Source of the DNA: Pseudoscleropodium purum
Taxonomy: Eukaryota > Streptophyta > Bryopsida > Hypnales > Brachytheciaceae
Assembly (NCBI GenBank): GCA_963969395.1
Contig: OZ017800.1
Coordinates: 20,554,479-20,618,478 of the forward strand
Reading direction: 5' to 3'
Length of the DNA: 64,000 nucleotides
Shown: in pieces, positions 10,690 to 23,262 of the stretch
Numbering within the stretch: the first letter of the stretch is position 1
Layout of the letters: each line of letters begins with the position of its first letter
Program-made: the position numbers and the translations under genes
The notes under the pieces: generated by a model
The model's input: the letters and a program-made list of their open reading frames with translations, nothing else
What the model was told of the DNA's origin: nothing
Database searches by the model: none

Positions 10690-11905
10690 ACAGGTCAAAA
10701 CTGTGTTTTTTGGCAACATAGCGATTTTGGGCAGCTCACTATAAATGCAGTTTTCATTTTTTTTTTGCTGAAATTTTCATACAACAGTGCCCAAGGAGTA
10801 TCTTTAAGGTCCAACAATTTTCATAATTTTTGACTACGTGATTCAAAAGTTATTGCATGATAAGTAATTTTCAATACTCGACGGGCAGTCTAAAAATTTC
10901 TTAAAAAATCACTTTTTTCAAAAATAAAAATTTTAAATTGATTTTTTAGATTTATATATATGTAGAAAGCTTTAAATCATTCCATTTTGATTTACGAGAT
11001 GAAAGTTATAAGGTGTTTTAGTTTGCGGTAGCTATGAATTCCAGGGTTGACAAGACAGTCGGACGTCCGGGACATCTGGACGCGTCCGTTGTGTCCGCAA
11101 CGTCCGCTGACATTCGCAGTCCCGCCGGGACCGCCCCATCCGCCCGTCCACCCCGATACCCATCCACCCCGGTACAGCTGTTCGATCGACACGCGGACTG
11201 ATGTGGTCCGCATGATTTGGGCGTCCGCCTCGTCCGTCCGCCCCACCCGTCTGCCTTCCGACGGCGGGAGGGACGCTGCGTCCACTGGCGTCCGTGAGGA
11301 CGGACGTCTGGGTTACGGACACTTTTTTGGGGCGGATGTATTGATTTGTCAACCCTGATGAATTCCCTACTAAAAAAAAACTTTGCAGTCCTTTATTTAA
11401 TTCAATTTATAATATTTTTTGAAAAAAATAAAAATATATGATGGAGATTTTTTATTACTACATTTCCACCTTTGAAATTGAAGTTTTTCAATTTTATAAT
11501 TAAATTCTTAACAATTTAGTCTTTTGAATCACTTTCTACTTCTTTCTACTTACTATTTTTTCCTATATGTTGTGCAATTCCAAATGATCTAAAATTTTTC
11601 AAGAATGAATCCAAAGAAGCAACACCATTTTGGAGATTTTTTCATGCATATGTGACCTTATGAAGTGCAACTGACTAGTATTTTCACAAGGCCAAAAAAA
11701 TGACTTTCGTCACTTCAAATGTTAATATCTTGCAATCTACATGGTGGAAAATTCTGAAATTTTTTCTACATCTTTTCAATCTAGTTCACCACAAGATCCT
11801 ATGGTTAAATATGTCCAAAAATGTTTTTCATCTAAAATTTGGCGTTTGTATCAAAAATGGCAATTTGGGAGCGTTTTTGGTAGAAACATAATCTCTAACC
11901 TTTAG
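10690..11905. repeat. Diverged 0.9-kb direct repeat, copy 1, split by a hAT MITE
   Basis: The blocks match, in order, the stretch from 12325 to 13220. Shared words include ATCATTCCATTTTGAT (or AATAATTCCATTTTGAT), TACTTACTATTTTTTCCTAT, CAATTCCAAATGAT and CACAAGATCCTA. Removing the MITE and its duplication (324 bp) leaves about 0.9 kb, similar to copy 2. The MITE therefore inserted after the duplication. There is no long ORF in either copy; probably an old TE fragment. Confidence 0.65.
11042..11357. mobile_element. hAT-type MITE, CAGGGTTGAC family, copy 1 (316 bp)
   Basis: Ends CAGGGTTGAC/GTCAACCCTG are flanked by a perfect 8-bp duplication ATGAATTC (11034-11041, 11358-11365). Terminal CAGGG plus 8-bp duplications are the hAT signature. 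The interior is CpG-rich and built of GTCCG/CGGAC words that also form internal inverted repeats around GCGGACTGATGTGGTCCGC. It has no coding capacity, so it would depend on a transposase encoded elsewhere. Overlapping open frames are products of its GC content. Confidence 0.88.
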
Positions 11906-12305
11906 GAGTTAAAGTAGCACTTGTGTTTAAAATAGAATTTCAAATCTCATTTAGGCATAGTAGAATTTAATTTTTTTCAAAAAACTTTAAAGTAAAAAAA
12001 GTTTCAAAATCAAAATGAATTTCATATTTACAAAATCCATTTTAGATTTTGATCCTCCAATCAAAAACTATGGACAAATTTAAGAGAAGAATTGGAAGGG
12101 AATTTTTTTTAGACATTTTCAAACATCCTCTTTGAATTTTGTCCATAACTTTTGATTGGAGGATCAAAATCTCAAATGGATTTTTGTAAATGAAATTTAT
12201 TTTGATTTTCAACTTTTTCTATTCAAAGTTTTTTGGAAAAATTTATTCTATAATGCCTAAATGAGGTCTTAAATTCTACTTTAAATATAATTTCTGCTTT
12301 AACTC
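11906..12305. mobile_element. 400-bp fold-back element, copy 2
   Basis: The long inverted repeat begins GAGTTAAAG and ends CTTTAACTC. The arms contain CTCATTTAGGCATAGTA on the left and ATGCCTAAATGAGG on the right, and the centre pairs CTCCAATCAAAAACTATGGAC with its complement. It has the same length and internal words as the element near 1.9 kb. It sits exactly between the two copies of the 0.9-kb repeat. Confidence 0.7.
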
Positions 12306-12324
12306 ATAAAGGACTAGCATGCAT

Positions 12325-13220
12325 TTTTTGGTTGTATAGAAATTTTGGGCAAGCTGATCTGAATGAGGACTTGAATATTCTAAGCTGAAATTTAACAAAA
12401 TGTGTGCACAAGGAATATCTTTCATACACACTAAATTTCATGACATTTGGAAATAGGAATCAAAAGTTATAGCCTAATATGTTACTTTTTTTTTCGTAAA
12501 TGGGTAGTTTAGGTAAATTAAGGAAATTACTTTTTGAAGGAAAAAAAATTTGAAATTGGTTTTCTAGAGCTTTGAATAATTCCATTTTGATCAATGAGCC
12601 AAAAGTTATGAGGATTTTTTTGTTTATAGATAGTTATGGATTCTCTACTCTAAAATAAACTTTGAAGTTCTTTCTCTTGCTTGGTCTTCAATATTTTTGG
12701 AAAAAAATTAAACCATAGGATGTAGATTGTTTATCAAAACATTGCAACCATTGGGATTGGCATTTTTTTATTCTATAACTAAAATTTTCACAATTTTGTA
12801 TTTTAAATCATTCTCTACTACAATACTACTATCTACTTACTATTTTTTCCTATACTCTATACAATTCCAAATGATTTGAAAATTTTCAAGCATGTGGCCA
12901 ACTTGTCTAGGAAAAAAAATCCAAAGAAGTACTACCATTTTGGACCTTTTTTCATAGAAAATTGAGCTTTGAGAAGTGCAACTACCCTACTTTTCACAAG
13001 GCAAAAAAATGATTTCAGTGAATTTGAATGCTTTTATCTTGCAATCCACACGGTGAAAATGTCTAAAAATTTTATAACATGTTTCTAAGTCAACATACTA
13101 CAAGATCCTACAATTATATATGTCAAAAAAAGTTTTTTTTTCAAAAATTTGGTTCATGTACAAAATATGACAATTTTTGAGCATTTTTGGTGAAAACATA
13201 GTTAGGAAACTTTAGAGGTT
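12325..13220. repeat. Diverged 0.9-kb direct repeat, copy 2
   Basis: Collinear with copy 1 just upstream but without the MITE. Similarity is clear in blocks separated by small indels. No ORF of note. Confidence 0.6.
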
Positions 13221-13949
13221 AATCTAACTTTACTATGAGTAATGAAGCTCCTACTAATTCTAATTAACAAATAATAGATTGACCATCCATTCCCAACCAA
13301 GGACCCTCACCTAGCTTATAGGGTACAACCATTTTCAATAAAGGTTGGATTAGATTTCCAACTACAACTTAGAATGTATTTTTTTTTTTCAAGGTTGGGG
13401 CTAATAAGATCATGACAGATGTCCCAAAGTAGTGAGCAAGAAAGTAGTTTTGGAATGATTGGAATTGAAAAACTCTATATATTGGGTACATGGGTTTAGA
13501 CCAATTGATGGCTTCCAAAATTTTCTAATCAAGGCATAAAATTTAAAAAAAAACTAACAATTGCTGTAAGTTCTATCTTCCAACATGGCAAAAAATTATC
13601 ATTACCATATATAGTTCCACAACATTTATAGAATCGCTTAGTGGTTGACTATGGGTAATTCTACCATATCCCACATGGGTTGTTCTACTTCCTACTGCCC
13701 CAATTGTATATAATGAGCTTATCTTCCCACTTGAAAATTCAAAACAAGTTGATAATCCTATTCTTGTTTTGGGGGATACAAGTAAAAGAAACTTTCTTGT
13801 AGTTGAGAATGCTTTTGAGCATTTCATTTGTTCCCCCAAAAGATGGCATTTGGCTCTTTTGAATGCCAGCTCGGGGTTAGTACCTCGAATCAAGATCAAA
13901 ACGAGAGTCAACCCTAGTTTACCAAGCCATATGCATAATGTGCCATTTG
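13221..13949. other. Intergenic DNA, no gene seen
   Basis: AT-rich; the 112-codon minus frame has no recognisable motif. GTCAACCCTA at about 13909 resembles one hAT MITE end but has no partner nearby. Confidence 0.45.
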
Positions 13950-14112
13950 GCTGAGGCCGGCCATTTGGGGACCTTGCCCGTGCCTACCGTGGGGTGTGGG
14001 GCACTGAAGTTGGCCTCACACGGCCAGTCACTGAGTCTGCACCATTTGCTGAGTTGCCGTGGCCCCATAGCATTCAATGGCATACACGAGCGATCAGTGC
14101 CTTGGCTCCACG

Positions 14113-14273
14113 ACAAATAGACAGTGTGAAATATTCCACACCCATCTATAGCTCAATGAAAAGCTTAGTGGATATAACAAATAGACAGTGTGAAATATTC
14201 CACACCCATCTATAGCTCAATGAAAAGCTTAGTGGATATAACAAATAGACAGTGTGAAATATTCCACACCCAT
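14113..14273. repeat. 64-bp tandem repeat, about 2.5 copies
   Basis: Units start at 14113, 14177 and 14241, each with ACAAATAGACAGTGTGAAAT. The first two are identical along their length and the third stops after 33 bp. Each unit carries the near-palindrome GTGTGAAATATTCCACAC. Confidence 0.9.
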
Positions 14274-14283
14274 TAATAGCATG

Positions 14284-14765
14284 GAAAGCTCAGGGGACAG
14301 GTGGAGATTCAATGTGATGAGGAGGATGCATGATCGAAGAGAAGGCCAGGGCATGAAGGCTACTGAATGCCGTGGGTAGGCAACACGGTCGTCGCAAGAT
14401 AGTCGTGACCTCCGGCCATCCAAATCAGGACGGAGAGCTGCAGTGCCAAACTTGCCGTGCCAGTCCTGCGGTCTGGCTGCCCCCTTCAATTAACGTCCTC
14501 CTCCCGAAATCCAGGCTTTTCCTCGCAACTGAAATTCATTACGAGCGAGCGAGCGATCTGCCCAATCGATATTATTCTGAGGATGAATGTTCGAGCTGTG
14601 ATCGACGGACCTCTAATCATGAACTTACAGTGCAGCTAGTCTAGTGCTTTTATTAACTCACTTTCGAGCCCGCCCTCGTGAGATCCGTGCCAAGAATTGA
14701 ACAATGTCGCAGCTTTTGCTGAAGCGTACTGTATGATTGATTAGCTGCCCAAAATGACGTCAATT
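14284..14765. repeat. 0.47-kb tandem duplication, unit A
   Basis: Starts GAAAGCTCAGGGGACAGGTGG and runs to AAAATGACGTCAATT. Unit B follows at once and is nearly identical. The main differences are a short GGAGGATGCAT insertion and a few bases near CCTCCTCCCGAAATCC. Confidence 0.9.
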
Positions 14766-15230
14766 GAAAGCTCACCGGATAGGTGGAGGTTTAATGTGAT
14801 GATCGAAAAGAAGGCCGGGGGCATGAAGGCTACTGAATGCCGTGGGTGGGCAACATGGTCGTCGCAAGATAGTCGTGACCTCCGGCCATCCAAATCAGGA
14901 CGGAGAGCTGCAGTGCCAAACTTGCCGTGCCAGTCCTGCGGTCTGGCTGCCCCCTTCAATTAACGTCCTCCCAAAATCCAGGCTTTTCCTCGCAACTGAA
15001 ATTCATTACGAGCGAGCGAGCGATCTGCCCAATCGATATTATTCTGAGGATGAATGTTCGAGCTGTGATCGACGGACCTCTAATCATGAACTTACAGTGC
15101 AGCTAGTCTAGTGCTTTTATTAACTCACTTTCGAGCCCGCCCTCGTGAGATCCGTGCCAAGAATTGAACAATGTCGCAGCTTTTGCTGAAGCGTACTGTA
15201 TGATTGACTAGCTGCCCAAAACGAAGTCAT
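14766..15230. repeat. 0.47-kb tandem duplication, unit B
   Basis: Second copy, starting GAAAGCTCACCGGATAGGTGG. The high identity to unit A indicates recent duplication or conversion. Confidence 0.9.
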
Positions 15231-15454
15231 GATGCCGAATGTCTAACAGAAGTTCAATTCGGCTGCGACCACCCTAGCTGGAAGATAATGATCGACACTA
15301 AAACAGTTACAAGCTCAATCCGGGGCACTGTCACGGAAGTGCACTTTGCCGATCGCAAAAATCCACGGTCACGGGGTCTGCGCCCGACTTTCGACAAGGA
15401 GGCAGACAGACACGAGAAACATGCACTTTCACCGCCTTAGCTTCTACAGAAGAT

Positions 15455-15473
15455 AGGTGTGGAATATTCCACA
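15455..15473. repeat. Palindromic GTGTGGAATATTCCACAT motif
   Basis: TGTGGAATATTCCACA is a perfect 16-bp palindrome. Imperfect versions occur in each 64-bp unit (three times near 14.1-14.3 kb) and near 17760. In the last case the upstream word AGAAGATAGGTGT is shared as well. Confidence 0.7.
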
Positions 15474-15480
15474 TCCGTCC

Positions 15481-18400
15481 AATTTTGGACTGGGAACTTT
15501 GAGCTGCTTGGCCGGGGCTGAACTGGGGTGGTTTCAGCCCCCCTCTAGCACTAGTTCAAAAAAGGGGGGACGGCTAAAAAATTTAGCCCCTTTTTTGTGC
15601 CACTAGCCCGGGGCTGAATTTGTTGATTAATTGGGGGTAAATGTCATTTTGCAAAAAGAAATGTGGATGTTTTTTTAGACAATTTGGATGATTTTTTAAT
15701 CTTTGGGGATAAATTTCGTTGAATAATTGGATGAAACTCATTATATTATTGGATGAAAATTTTTACAAAGTTGAACGAAATTCTCTCTCATAGATTATTT
15801 TTAACAATGGATATGAAATCAAGCATGAGTGAAATGGTTGATAATCGGCAACTAAATGGATGAAGATACTAGAATGAATCCAATTTTTATTCACTACGTC
15901 CAAATTCAATATTTGGAGCATCAACTGTCCCTTGACAATATCAAGGAACACAACAGAATGTGAAAACTTTTGAGAGACTATTGCTTCCAAGCCAAATCTA
16001 AGGTCTATTCCATATCTATTGCTTCATGTCTTTTATTGGAGTTCGCAAAGTTCCTTTTCCTATCAATGAAGAAACCATGAGAAGTGAAAAACAAGTTAGC
16101 ATAGTAAAAAATGTTCATATGTATACAAATAATAATCAGAACATCTTAATGAATAGTGAAAACATATTTCAATAGTAGCAAATAGAATGACGGGTCATGG
16201 GCCTCTCCTTTATTCTATTTTAATTCTTAAATGTTTGAGGCATCAAATTTTGGTGTCGACAATACTTCAAGGTTAAATAAAACCTAAGTAAGTTTTTCTT
16301 TTTAGTAGTTTATGTTTTTGAAAAAAATCTTCTTAAAGTCTATTTCTAGCATCAAAAATCTGATTTTGAAAATGATTTATTTTTATTTTTCTATTCATGA
16401 CATTGCAATCTTGACTTTTCGTAGTGTTGAGAGCTCTTAGAAATGGGCCTCAAATACTCTAGATCTCAGAGAAAAATTCATATGAGAAATTCATTTTAAG
16501 AAAGTGTAGAAGAGATTTTGAGAGGCTATAAATTGGTTGGGGTTATGCATGTTATGTCTTTTAATCTCATATTTTTTGGTGACCAATTTTTTAGATTTGA
16601 CATGTGAAAAGAGGATTGAAAAACTTTAGTTCACTTTCACAATTTCAATATCCTAATAATCAAACATTATATTCTTTCAATCCATATGTGATATTGTTGT
16701 GTTTTCTTTTTTTATGTAATCTCTAACATATCTATTTTGAATTTGTACTTGTACAATTACAATTCAAAAAAATTAATACAACTTATCAAAATTACTATTG
16801 ATTTTTTTGTTCAATTTAGAGCAAATTTTTAGAAGCTCATAAAAGGCCTTGGGCATTTAAGGGCTTAAGGCCGTTAAGCTTACTCCAAAAAGAATGCTCA
16901 CACTAACTTAAAAGCCTCTTAGTTCAATTAAGTGTGTCAAGCCCCATTGAAGCCACGATTTTTTATCCGAAGGAATTGAAAGAAAGCACTTTTGAAGCCT
17001 TAAAGGGATACAACCATTAGAGGATTTTTGAGGGCAATAACAACTTGTTTCAGGCTTGTTCCCTTTATTGTTCCCCTACAACGAAGGAAATGGCTAGTTG
17101 CTATAAAAACAATTCCAAAAAAAGTAAAAATATAATAAAATTCTTAAAATTGAAAAAAAAATTGAATTTTTTAGGGGAAAATCATGTGGTACTATCTTGG
17201 CCACGTCATACTACATTGCTAGCTGCATTCCCAACATTTTTAGGATTGGAAAGCATGCAGTCTTATTGAGGCCTCAAAAAACATCTAATGTTAGTTGTTG
17301 ACATATAGGTAAGGACTAAAGAGACATGTTTCATGACTTGTCTACGTGGGCCACACTAAGGTATAGGCACTAGAAAGCATCTTTGTACCCAATGGCGTCC
17401 CTTTCTAGGAAGGGAAGTCATTTCAAAACCTAAATATAGACATACCAAACATAGCTTATTAATTGTTGACCAACATGATAAGCCATGTATAATTCACCTA
17501 GATTTGTGTTTCAGGATGACTCTCCTTCCTAGGAAGGGACATCATTGGATACAAGGACATCATTGGGTGCTTCTACTTTAGAGGATGCCAGAAATCTTCT
17601 ATGGCATGACTTCACTCAAAACTGGTCCAGCCCAAACCGAAATGATGTTTTTAGCCCCCCCCCCCTTATTCCAAGGGGTTAAAACATCTAAAGCTCCCAC
17701 TGCTAGCTAGACACAAGAAACGTGCATTTTTAGTGCTTTGGCTCTATAGAAGATAGGTGTAAAATATTCCACATCCAATAGTACTTACTTCATTGGTAGC
17801 TAAGAAGATAGATGGAATATAAAGGCTACTGAATGTTAGGAACTCAATAAAGAGTATCTCAATCTTAATTCCTAAGCAACTTCATACTGCAAATTGAACT
17901 CATTGTCAATTCATTTGACTTTCATCTAAGTTTCATATTAATTCCTTAAGGATTCTAAGACATTCAAGTTTTAAACAACTGATGAGTACAAACACATTTC
18001 AAGCAAACAAAATGCATTTTTTCATCCATGGATTTTTTTTGAGATTCTTATATTAGTTCTTTAGCATTCGTATGGTGACATGGTGTAGATTATGAAGACT
18101 TTGCTTCGCAAGTATTTTATAATTCAATGGTCCTAGTAGGTTTGGCTTCAACAAGTAATGTTTTCCAAGTTCAAAAAAACGATCCTTCAATAAGAAATTG
18201 AATTAAATAAAAAAAATGAAAATCTTCAAAAATCACTATGATTATAATTTAACATTTTGAACTTAAAAGAATAAAATTCTTTTGAAAATCACAAATATTC
18301 AATGTACAATCAATTTTAAAGATGAAATTTTTAATTTTTGGCTTCAAAATATATTGAAATATATTGGTCGGTGTACTAATTGATTAAACTATATAGCTAC

Positions 18401-18889
18401 ATGATGATCCATAGATTATATTTTACAACTATTGCTTACAACTTAAGTGGTATCTTATTATACATCTTAATAATTTTAGAAATCTAGACTATCCCCAAGT
18501 CCTATTGAAAGGGATTATTGAAATTTGTATGGCCCTTATCTATAGACGATGTAGTTTACAACTCCCAAGATTATGATGAACAATTTTGTTGAAGGATGCT
18601 TCTAAGGAGTTTTTGAGCCATTTTGTCTGTCTTTTCATCTTCATTTGGGCTTTGAATGTAGTCATGTGTAGTCCTATACTTCTACTAAACACCGCATGTT
18701 TTCAATAGCAACCAATGAAAGTTGAAGAATTTAAATTGATATATAAATTAATTAAATTTTTTTTTTAAAAATAACTTAATCTTAGTGATGCATGATTCGA
18801 AGGTTTCAAGGTCGATTTGGGGAACAATAGAACTTGGCAATGGAATTTTTCACACAAATATTAGAGTCCTAAAAGCATTAGATTTCTAA
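15481..18889. other. Intergenic DNA with repeat fragments, no gene seen
   Basis: Contains a G/C-run segment (about 15505-15615) with a repeated CGGGGCTGAA. It also contains a diverged copy (about 17700-17785) of the segment at 15403-15475, and a dispersed repeat fragment at about 16225-16440. The 60-75 codon frames show no motif. Confidence 0.5.
16225..16440 (+). repeat. Dispersed repeat, copy B
   Basis: Shares GCATCAAATTTTGGTGTCGA, then a block about AAATAAAACC and ATCTGATTTT, with copies near 10.2 kb (opposite strand) and 54.0 kb. Old and diverged. Confidence 0.5.
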
Positions 18890-19810
18890 TGGTAATCTAT
18901 TTTTCATTGATATTGCAACCACGGAGTGCTAATTTTCTAATTTAAAAATGACACAATAAAAAATATGCACCATGACATTCTACACTATGATATTATTCTA
19001 TAGAGAAATTTTCAAATTTTTTAAACATATACTACATTTGATATGAATTGTTTCACTTTTTATTCATTAATTCAAGGAAATTTCAACATTTTCCCTTCAA
19101 AATGTGAAATATTTACAACTAATAGACCACATGTAATTACATCTCCAAAAAATAAATACCAAAAATCACATTCATACATAATTGCAAAATGAAGTTTAAA
19201 AAAATAATTAGAAGCTATTTTTTGAGGGCTAAAAGTCTCTAGACTTCAATTGGTATAGAAGGCTAGGCAACTCTAACTTTAAAGTCATTATGGTAAATTA
19301 TAGAGGTGTATGTCGACCAATAGCTAGCATTGAATTCTATGCTTGTCAATACAAAATACTATAAGAAAGTCAACATTGATGTCGGTTGGATGTTTATGTT
19401 GGCATAAAAATATGGATTTGTTGCATTGGACATCACCTAAAATATGTTTAAAAAAATTAGGTTTTATCACATAAAACATGAGTTTCATATAGTGTAAACT
19501 CCAAAATCTGCCTCCTATGGTTATCAAGTAGATCGTTCTAACTCTCATATTTTTTTCTTTTTAAATTCCAAATTCTTCTTAGCCTTGGTTTTTTAAATTA
19601 ATTGAACCTTAAAGGATTTCATTACTTATTTAAAAAAAACTTTTCAACTCCCTCAATTCAAGAAAAGACAATTTTTCTATGGGCTTCACTTTTAGTTGCA
19701 TACCCTCAAAATTTTATGATTTTCATCTTGGCTTCAAATTTTTGTTATTTTCATCTTAGCTTTATTCCACCATTTTTTTAGTTGTAACTTCAAATGGATC
19801 CTATGGTCAC
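18890..19810. repeat. Dispersed direct repeat, copy 1
   Basis: Collinear with 21325-22080. Shared words include ACATTTGATATGAATTGTTT (or ...ATTATT), AAATCACATTCATA, GGTGTATGTCGACCAATAGC (or TTGACC) and AATTGAACCTTAAAG. Strongly diverged, with no intact ORF. Confidence 0.6.
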
Positions 19811-21324
19811 AAAGACGACCCTATATTTGTCAATATTCCTCCCTCCAAAGGTCATTCCAAAAATCGGCTAAACCAACCTAAAGATTGGCATTAGGATTTT
19901 TGTAGATAAACTTAGGTTGTCATTTAAAAATTAAACCCAAGCTAATAGTAAAAGTTTGTTCCTAGGGAGACTAATATAATAGGATTACTTCTATTTGAAT
20001 TCTTAATAGAGTCATTGTAATTGTAGAATATTATAGGAAATATGTTCTTTAATCACATACATAAATAATTCTCCTCACACGATAAATCTAATTGCCAAAT
20101 TTGCCACTCCACTCTTAAAGGCCACAAAGGTTACGAACTCTCCCAAATTGGTGTTTAAACTTTATACTTTAACTTTTCTTCTTTTTTCTTCTTTTATGAT
20201 CCTTTATCTTTTATCTTTATAAAAGTCTTTTCATCTTTTCAGCTCTATTTTATTTTTCTCTTTATTTCTTTCTTTATATATTAATTTTTCTTTTGAACTT
20301 GGATTTTAGTCTTTATTTCCCATTCAAGTGGGCACTGTTGCAACAACACTACTACAACATGGCTGTGACTTTTACTTCCAATTTCGGTTGGTGCTGATAT
20401 TATTCAGTATGACCTTATATCACCAAATTGGATTGAATCTTATTGCTTTGATCCTTGTCTCCTAGTAGGACACCACAGTATCTGATTTCTTCATTTTGCT
20501 CCCTCTAATTGTTACTCTACACACCTAAGCGTACACTCCTACTTGATAAAAACTAAGCACACTCACAGACACAACTTGGGCTTCAAACACAAATGATTTC
20601 CAATTTGATTTCCACACACAATTTCATTCACAGATTTGACACCAAATCAATACTCACAAGACAACATCTAGGCTTATTCACATGCCGACTTGGACAACTA
20701 TAAATTTAACTTTAAACATTCCGATTAGGACACAGACTCAAACACTCAATCACTTACTGATCCAAATTTGGACCACACAAACACTTTCCAACTAGGAAAT
20801 CACACATGTGAACACACAACAAAAACGAAATTACACAATACAACTAGACTGGGACACACATTGGAAATTCGCTCAACAATGGGTCCAGCAAAAGACTCCA
20901 ATTTGGGACCTAATAGGATTCATGAAGATAGTTACTACTCGGAAAAGACAGCCAATTGACAACAACCTCCGACTTGGGATCTCACACAACACCACATTGA
21001 CATACATTTAAAACCAACGACTAGCCATTCATCCAATTCGGCTAACAAACTAAACAATCAACTACTACTTACCTAATTGGAATTCACCATCTCCCACCAA
21101 CTAGACATTAACTAGACTTTCGACTTGGGACTTAACCAACCACTTACTAGACAGCAAAAAGTTTCCCATTTAGAACTACATCAATGACTAAAATACCTAA
21201 TTTGGACAACAAAACAACCAAGCTATTACCAAAAATTCTCACATTACATCCAAAAATAGCTCAAAAATTTACAAATTTAAATCCTAGTCGCTTATCTACA
21301 ATTTTATACCAATTTGAACTTCAA
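19811..21324. other. Intergenic DNA with strand-asymmetric composition, no gene seen
   Basis: About 20160-20310 is a polypyrimidine tract (TTTCTT words). About 20500-21250 is rich in A and C and poor in G, with recurrent words such as CACACAA, GACTTGGGA and CCAATTTGG. The 60-70 codon frames here are low complexity and not credible genes. Confidence 0.45.
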
Positions 21325-22080
21325 TTCTATATTAACTATAGAGTGTTGATTTTCTAATTCTAGAGTGACATGGTAACAAAATTTGCACAATGATGTTCTA
21401 CACTATATTGCAATGCTACTACAAAATTTTCAAAAAAATTTAAGCATCAATTGCATTTGATATGAATTATTGTATTTTTTATTCAAAAAATCAAGGAAAT
21501 TTTAAATTTTCAAGGAAAAATGCAAGATTTTTATGACTAAAAAAAAGATATTAAGAAATCTCTAAAAAATAAATTAAGAAATCACATTCATAGGTACTTA
21601 CAAATGAAGTTTGAAAAAAGGTAATAGGCTTATTCTTTGACAGTTATAAGTTTCTAGACTTGAGTTGATATGGAAGTTTTAGCAAATGTGAACTTGTTAT
21701 GACCAATGCACTTGGAAGGTGTATGTTGACCAATAGCAAATGTTGGACCTTCAATTCTCATACTTCTTTTTAAAATTCTGAATTCAATGAACTTGGGAGG
21801 TGTATATTGACCAATAGCAAGTGTTGGATTTATTAATTCTTATATTTCTTTTTAAAATTCCAAATTCTTCAGGCTATTGTTTGCAAACTAATTGAACCCT
21901 AAAGTTTCTCATTGGATCTAGCTTGCAAAATCTCTTAAAACTCCCTCAATAAAAAAGAGACTATAGACTTCAATTTTAGTCTTTTTAAAATTCTATCATT
22001 TTTGTCTTGAATTTACTCCACTATTTTTGTCATAGATTCATTTTGTCTTGGCTTCATTTGACACGATGGCCACAAATTAG
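21325..22080. repeat. Dispersed direct repeat, copy 2
   Basis: Second copy of the block at 18.9 kb. It has an extra internal partial duplication: GGTGTATGTTGACCAATAGC and GGTGTATATTGACCAATAGC occur about 80 bp apart. Confidence 0.6.
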
Positions 22081-23262
22081 GACTTCAAAGACATAAGCAT
22101 TGATAAGCTTGCAATGACAAGATGAAATGTTAAATAATGGAGTTCAATTTTTGTATTTTTCAAATTTTGGAGCATTGATTTTTGAAGCTTGAAGTGAAAT
22201 GAAGTAACCTTCAATTCTTCATAAGTTAAACTCTAAATGCCCAAACAATCATATATAGTTGATCTAAGATTTCGGGCTCATTTTGGCATGGGTAGTTAAA
22301 TTCCTTTATCTGTTTAAAAAAATTCAGGTAATTTTGAAGGTTAACTATTGAGAACTTTTATTTTTCACTAAAAAAGGTAAACATTTGATTTTTAAGAGGC
22401 CTTCAAAGCCACATATGTTCATTAGTAGAAGAATAAAGCTTGCTAATTTTGCTTCATTTCCCAACTTTGAGCAAAGTTTGCCAACTTCACTTGAATTGAA
22501 ATTTGGAAACTTGTGCTTAATATCCATTTGCTTTGAAATGGTCCCAATGGAAAGAATAAAGGGTTTTCATGATTTCACCATTGAAAATTTAAATATGCAA
22601 GTGTTGATTTGGAGTTATTTGTAATTTATATTTATCAAAAATATTTCCTTTCAACAACTGCAAGGTGGAATGAGTAATGAATTTGATAGCTTCTCATGTG
22701 CAATTAAGTTTTTTGATAGTGCATTTTAGTGTGCTAACACAATTTATAGTTGTTCATATCACCTCCAATCCCAAAAAACTTTTATGTGCAAATTTTTGAA
22801 ACATTGTAGGGAGGGACAACATACTAAAAATAGAAAATATACATTTCTTTCAAATGTTATGTAGATAAGAAGAAATACGTAGTGAAAATTTTAATGTGGT
22901 TTAGTTCCAATTAGGAAGTATAGAACTTGGTTTTTAGCCTTCCAAAGTGAATTGATATGCCTATTTTGCCCACTATTGTGGTGGTTTTGGATGTTGATTT
23001 GGATAAAAGCTGAGTGTAAATAGGGTTGGTCACTTATTTGGTGTGTCGTGTAAAGTTGGATTTGAGGAGTTGCAATTATCAATTTGGAAGTTGAGCGTTG
23101 AAGCCATGTGTTGTGAGGGATATTTAGGTGTATGCTGAGTTGGTTTTTGATCCCTTTCATGAATGGTAAGTGCAAGTCCTAACCTCATGTCCTAACCTTA
23201 TGATATTTTTTTGTTTTTTTTGTTTGTGATGTATATTAGTGTATGAGAATGAGTGTGTGGAA
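22081..23262. other. Intergenic DNA, no gene seen
   Basis: AT-rich; frames up to 94 codons lack motifs or similarity I recognise. Confidence 0.5.

Larger units (their letters stand above)
13950..15480. other. CpG-rich island with nested tandem repeats, origin unknown
   Basis: The base composition changes sharply from the AT-rich flanks to about half GC. It holds a 64-bp tandem repeat and a 0.47-kb tandem duplication. Imperfect palindromes around GGAATATTCC occur at both edges. The open frames are short and overlap on both strands, and no known protein was recognised. A captured gene-flank segment or a TE fragment is possible. Confidence 0.5.

Noticed and set aside
11032..11358. About 100-codon Arg/Gly-rich frames on both strands at 11 kb and in the other hAT MITEs
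   Set aside because: They coincide with the MITEs, change frame between copies and are produced by CpG-rich repeats.
13905..13920. GTCAACCCTA as a seventh CAGGGTTGAC MITE end
   Set aside because: No partner end or GTCCG-rich interior is present on either side within a plausible distance.
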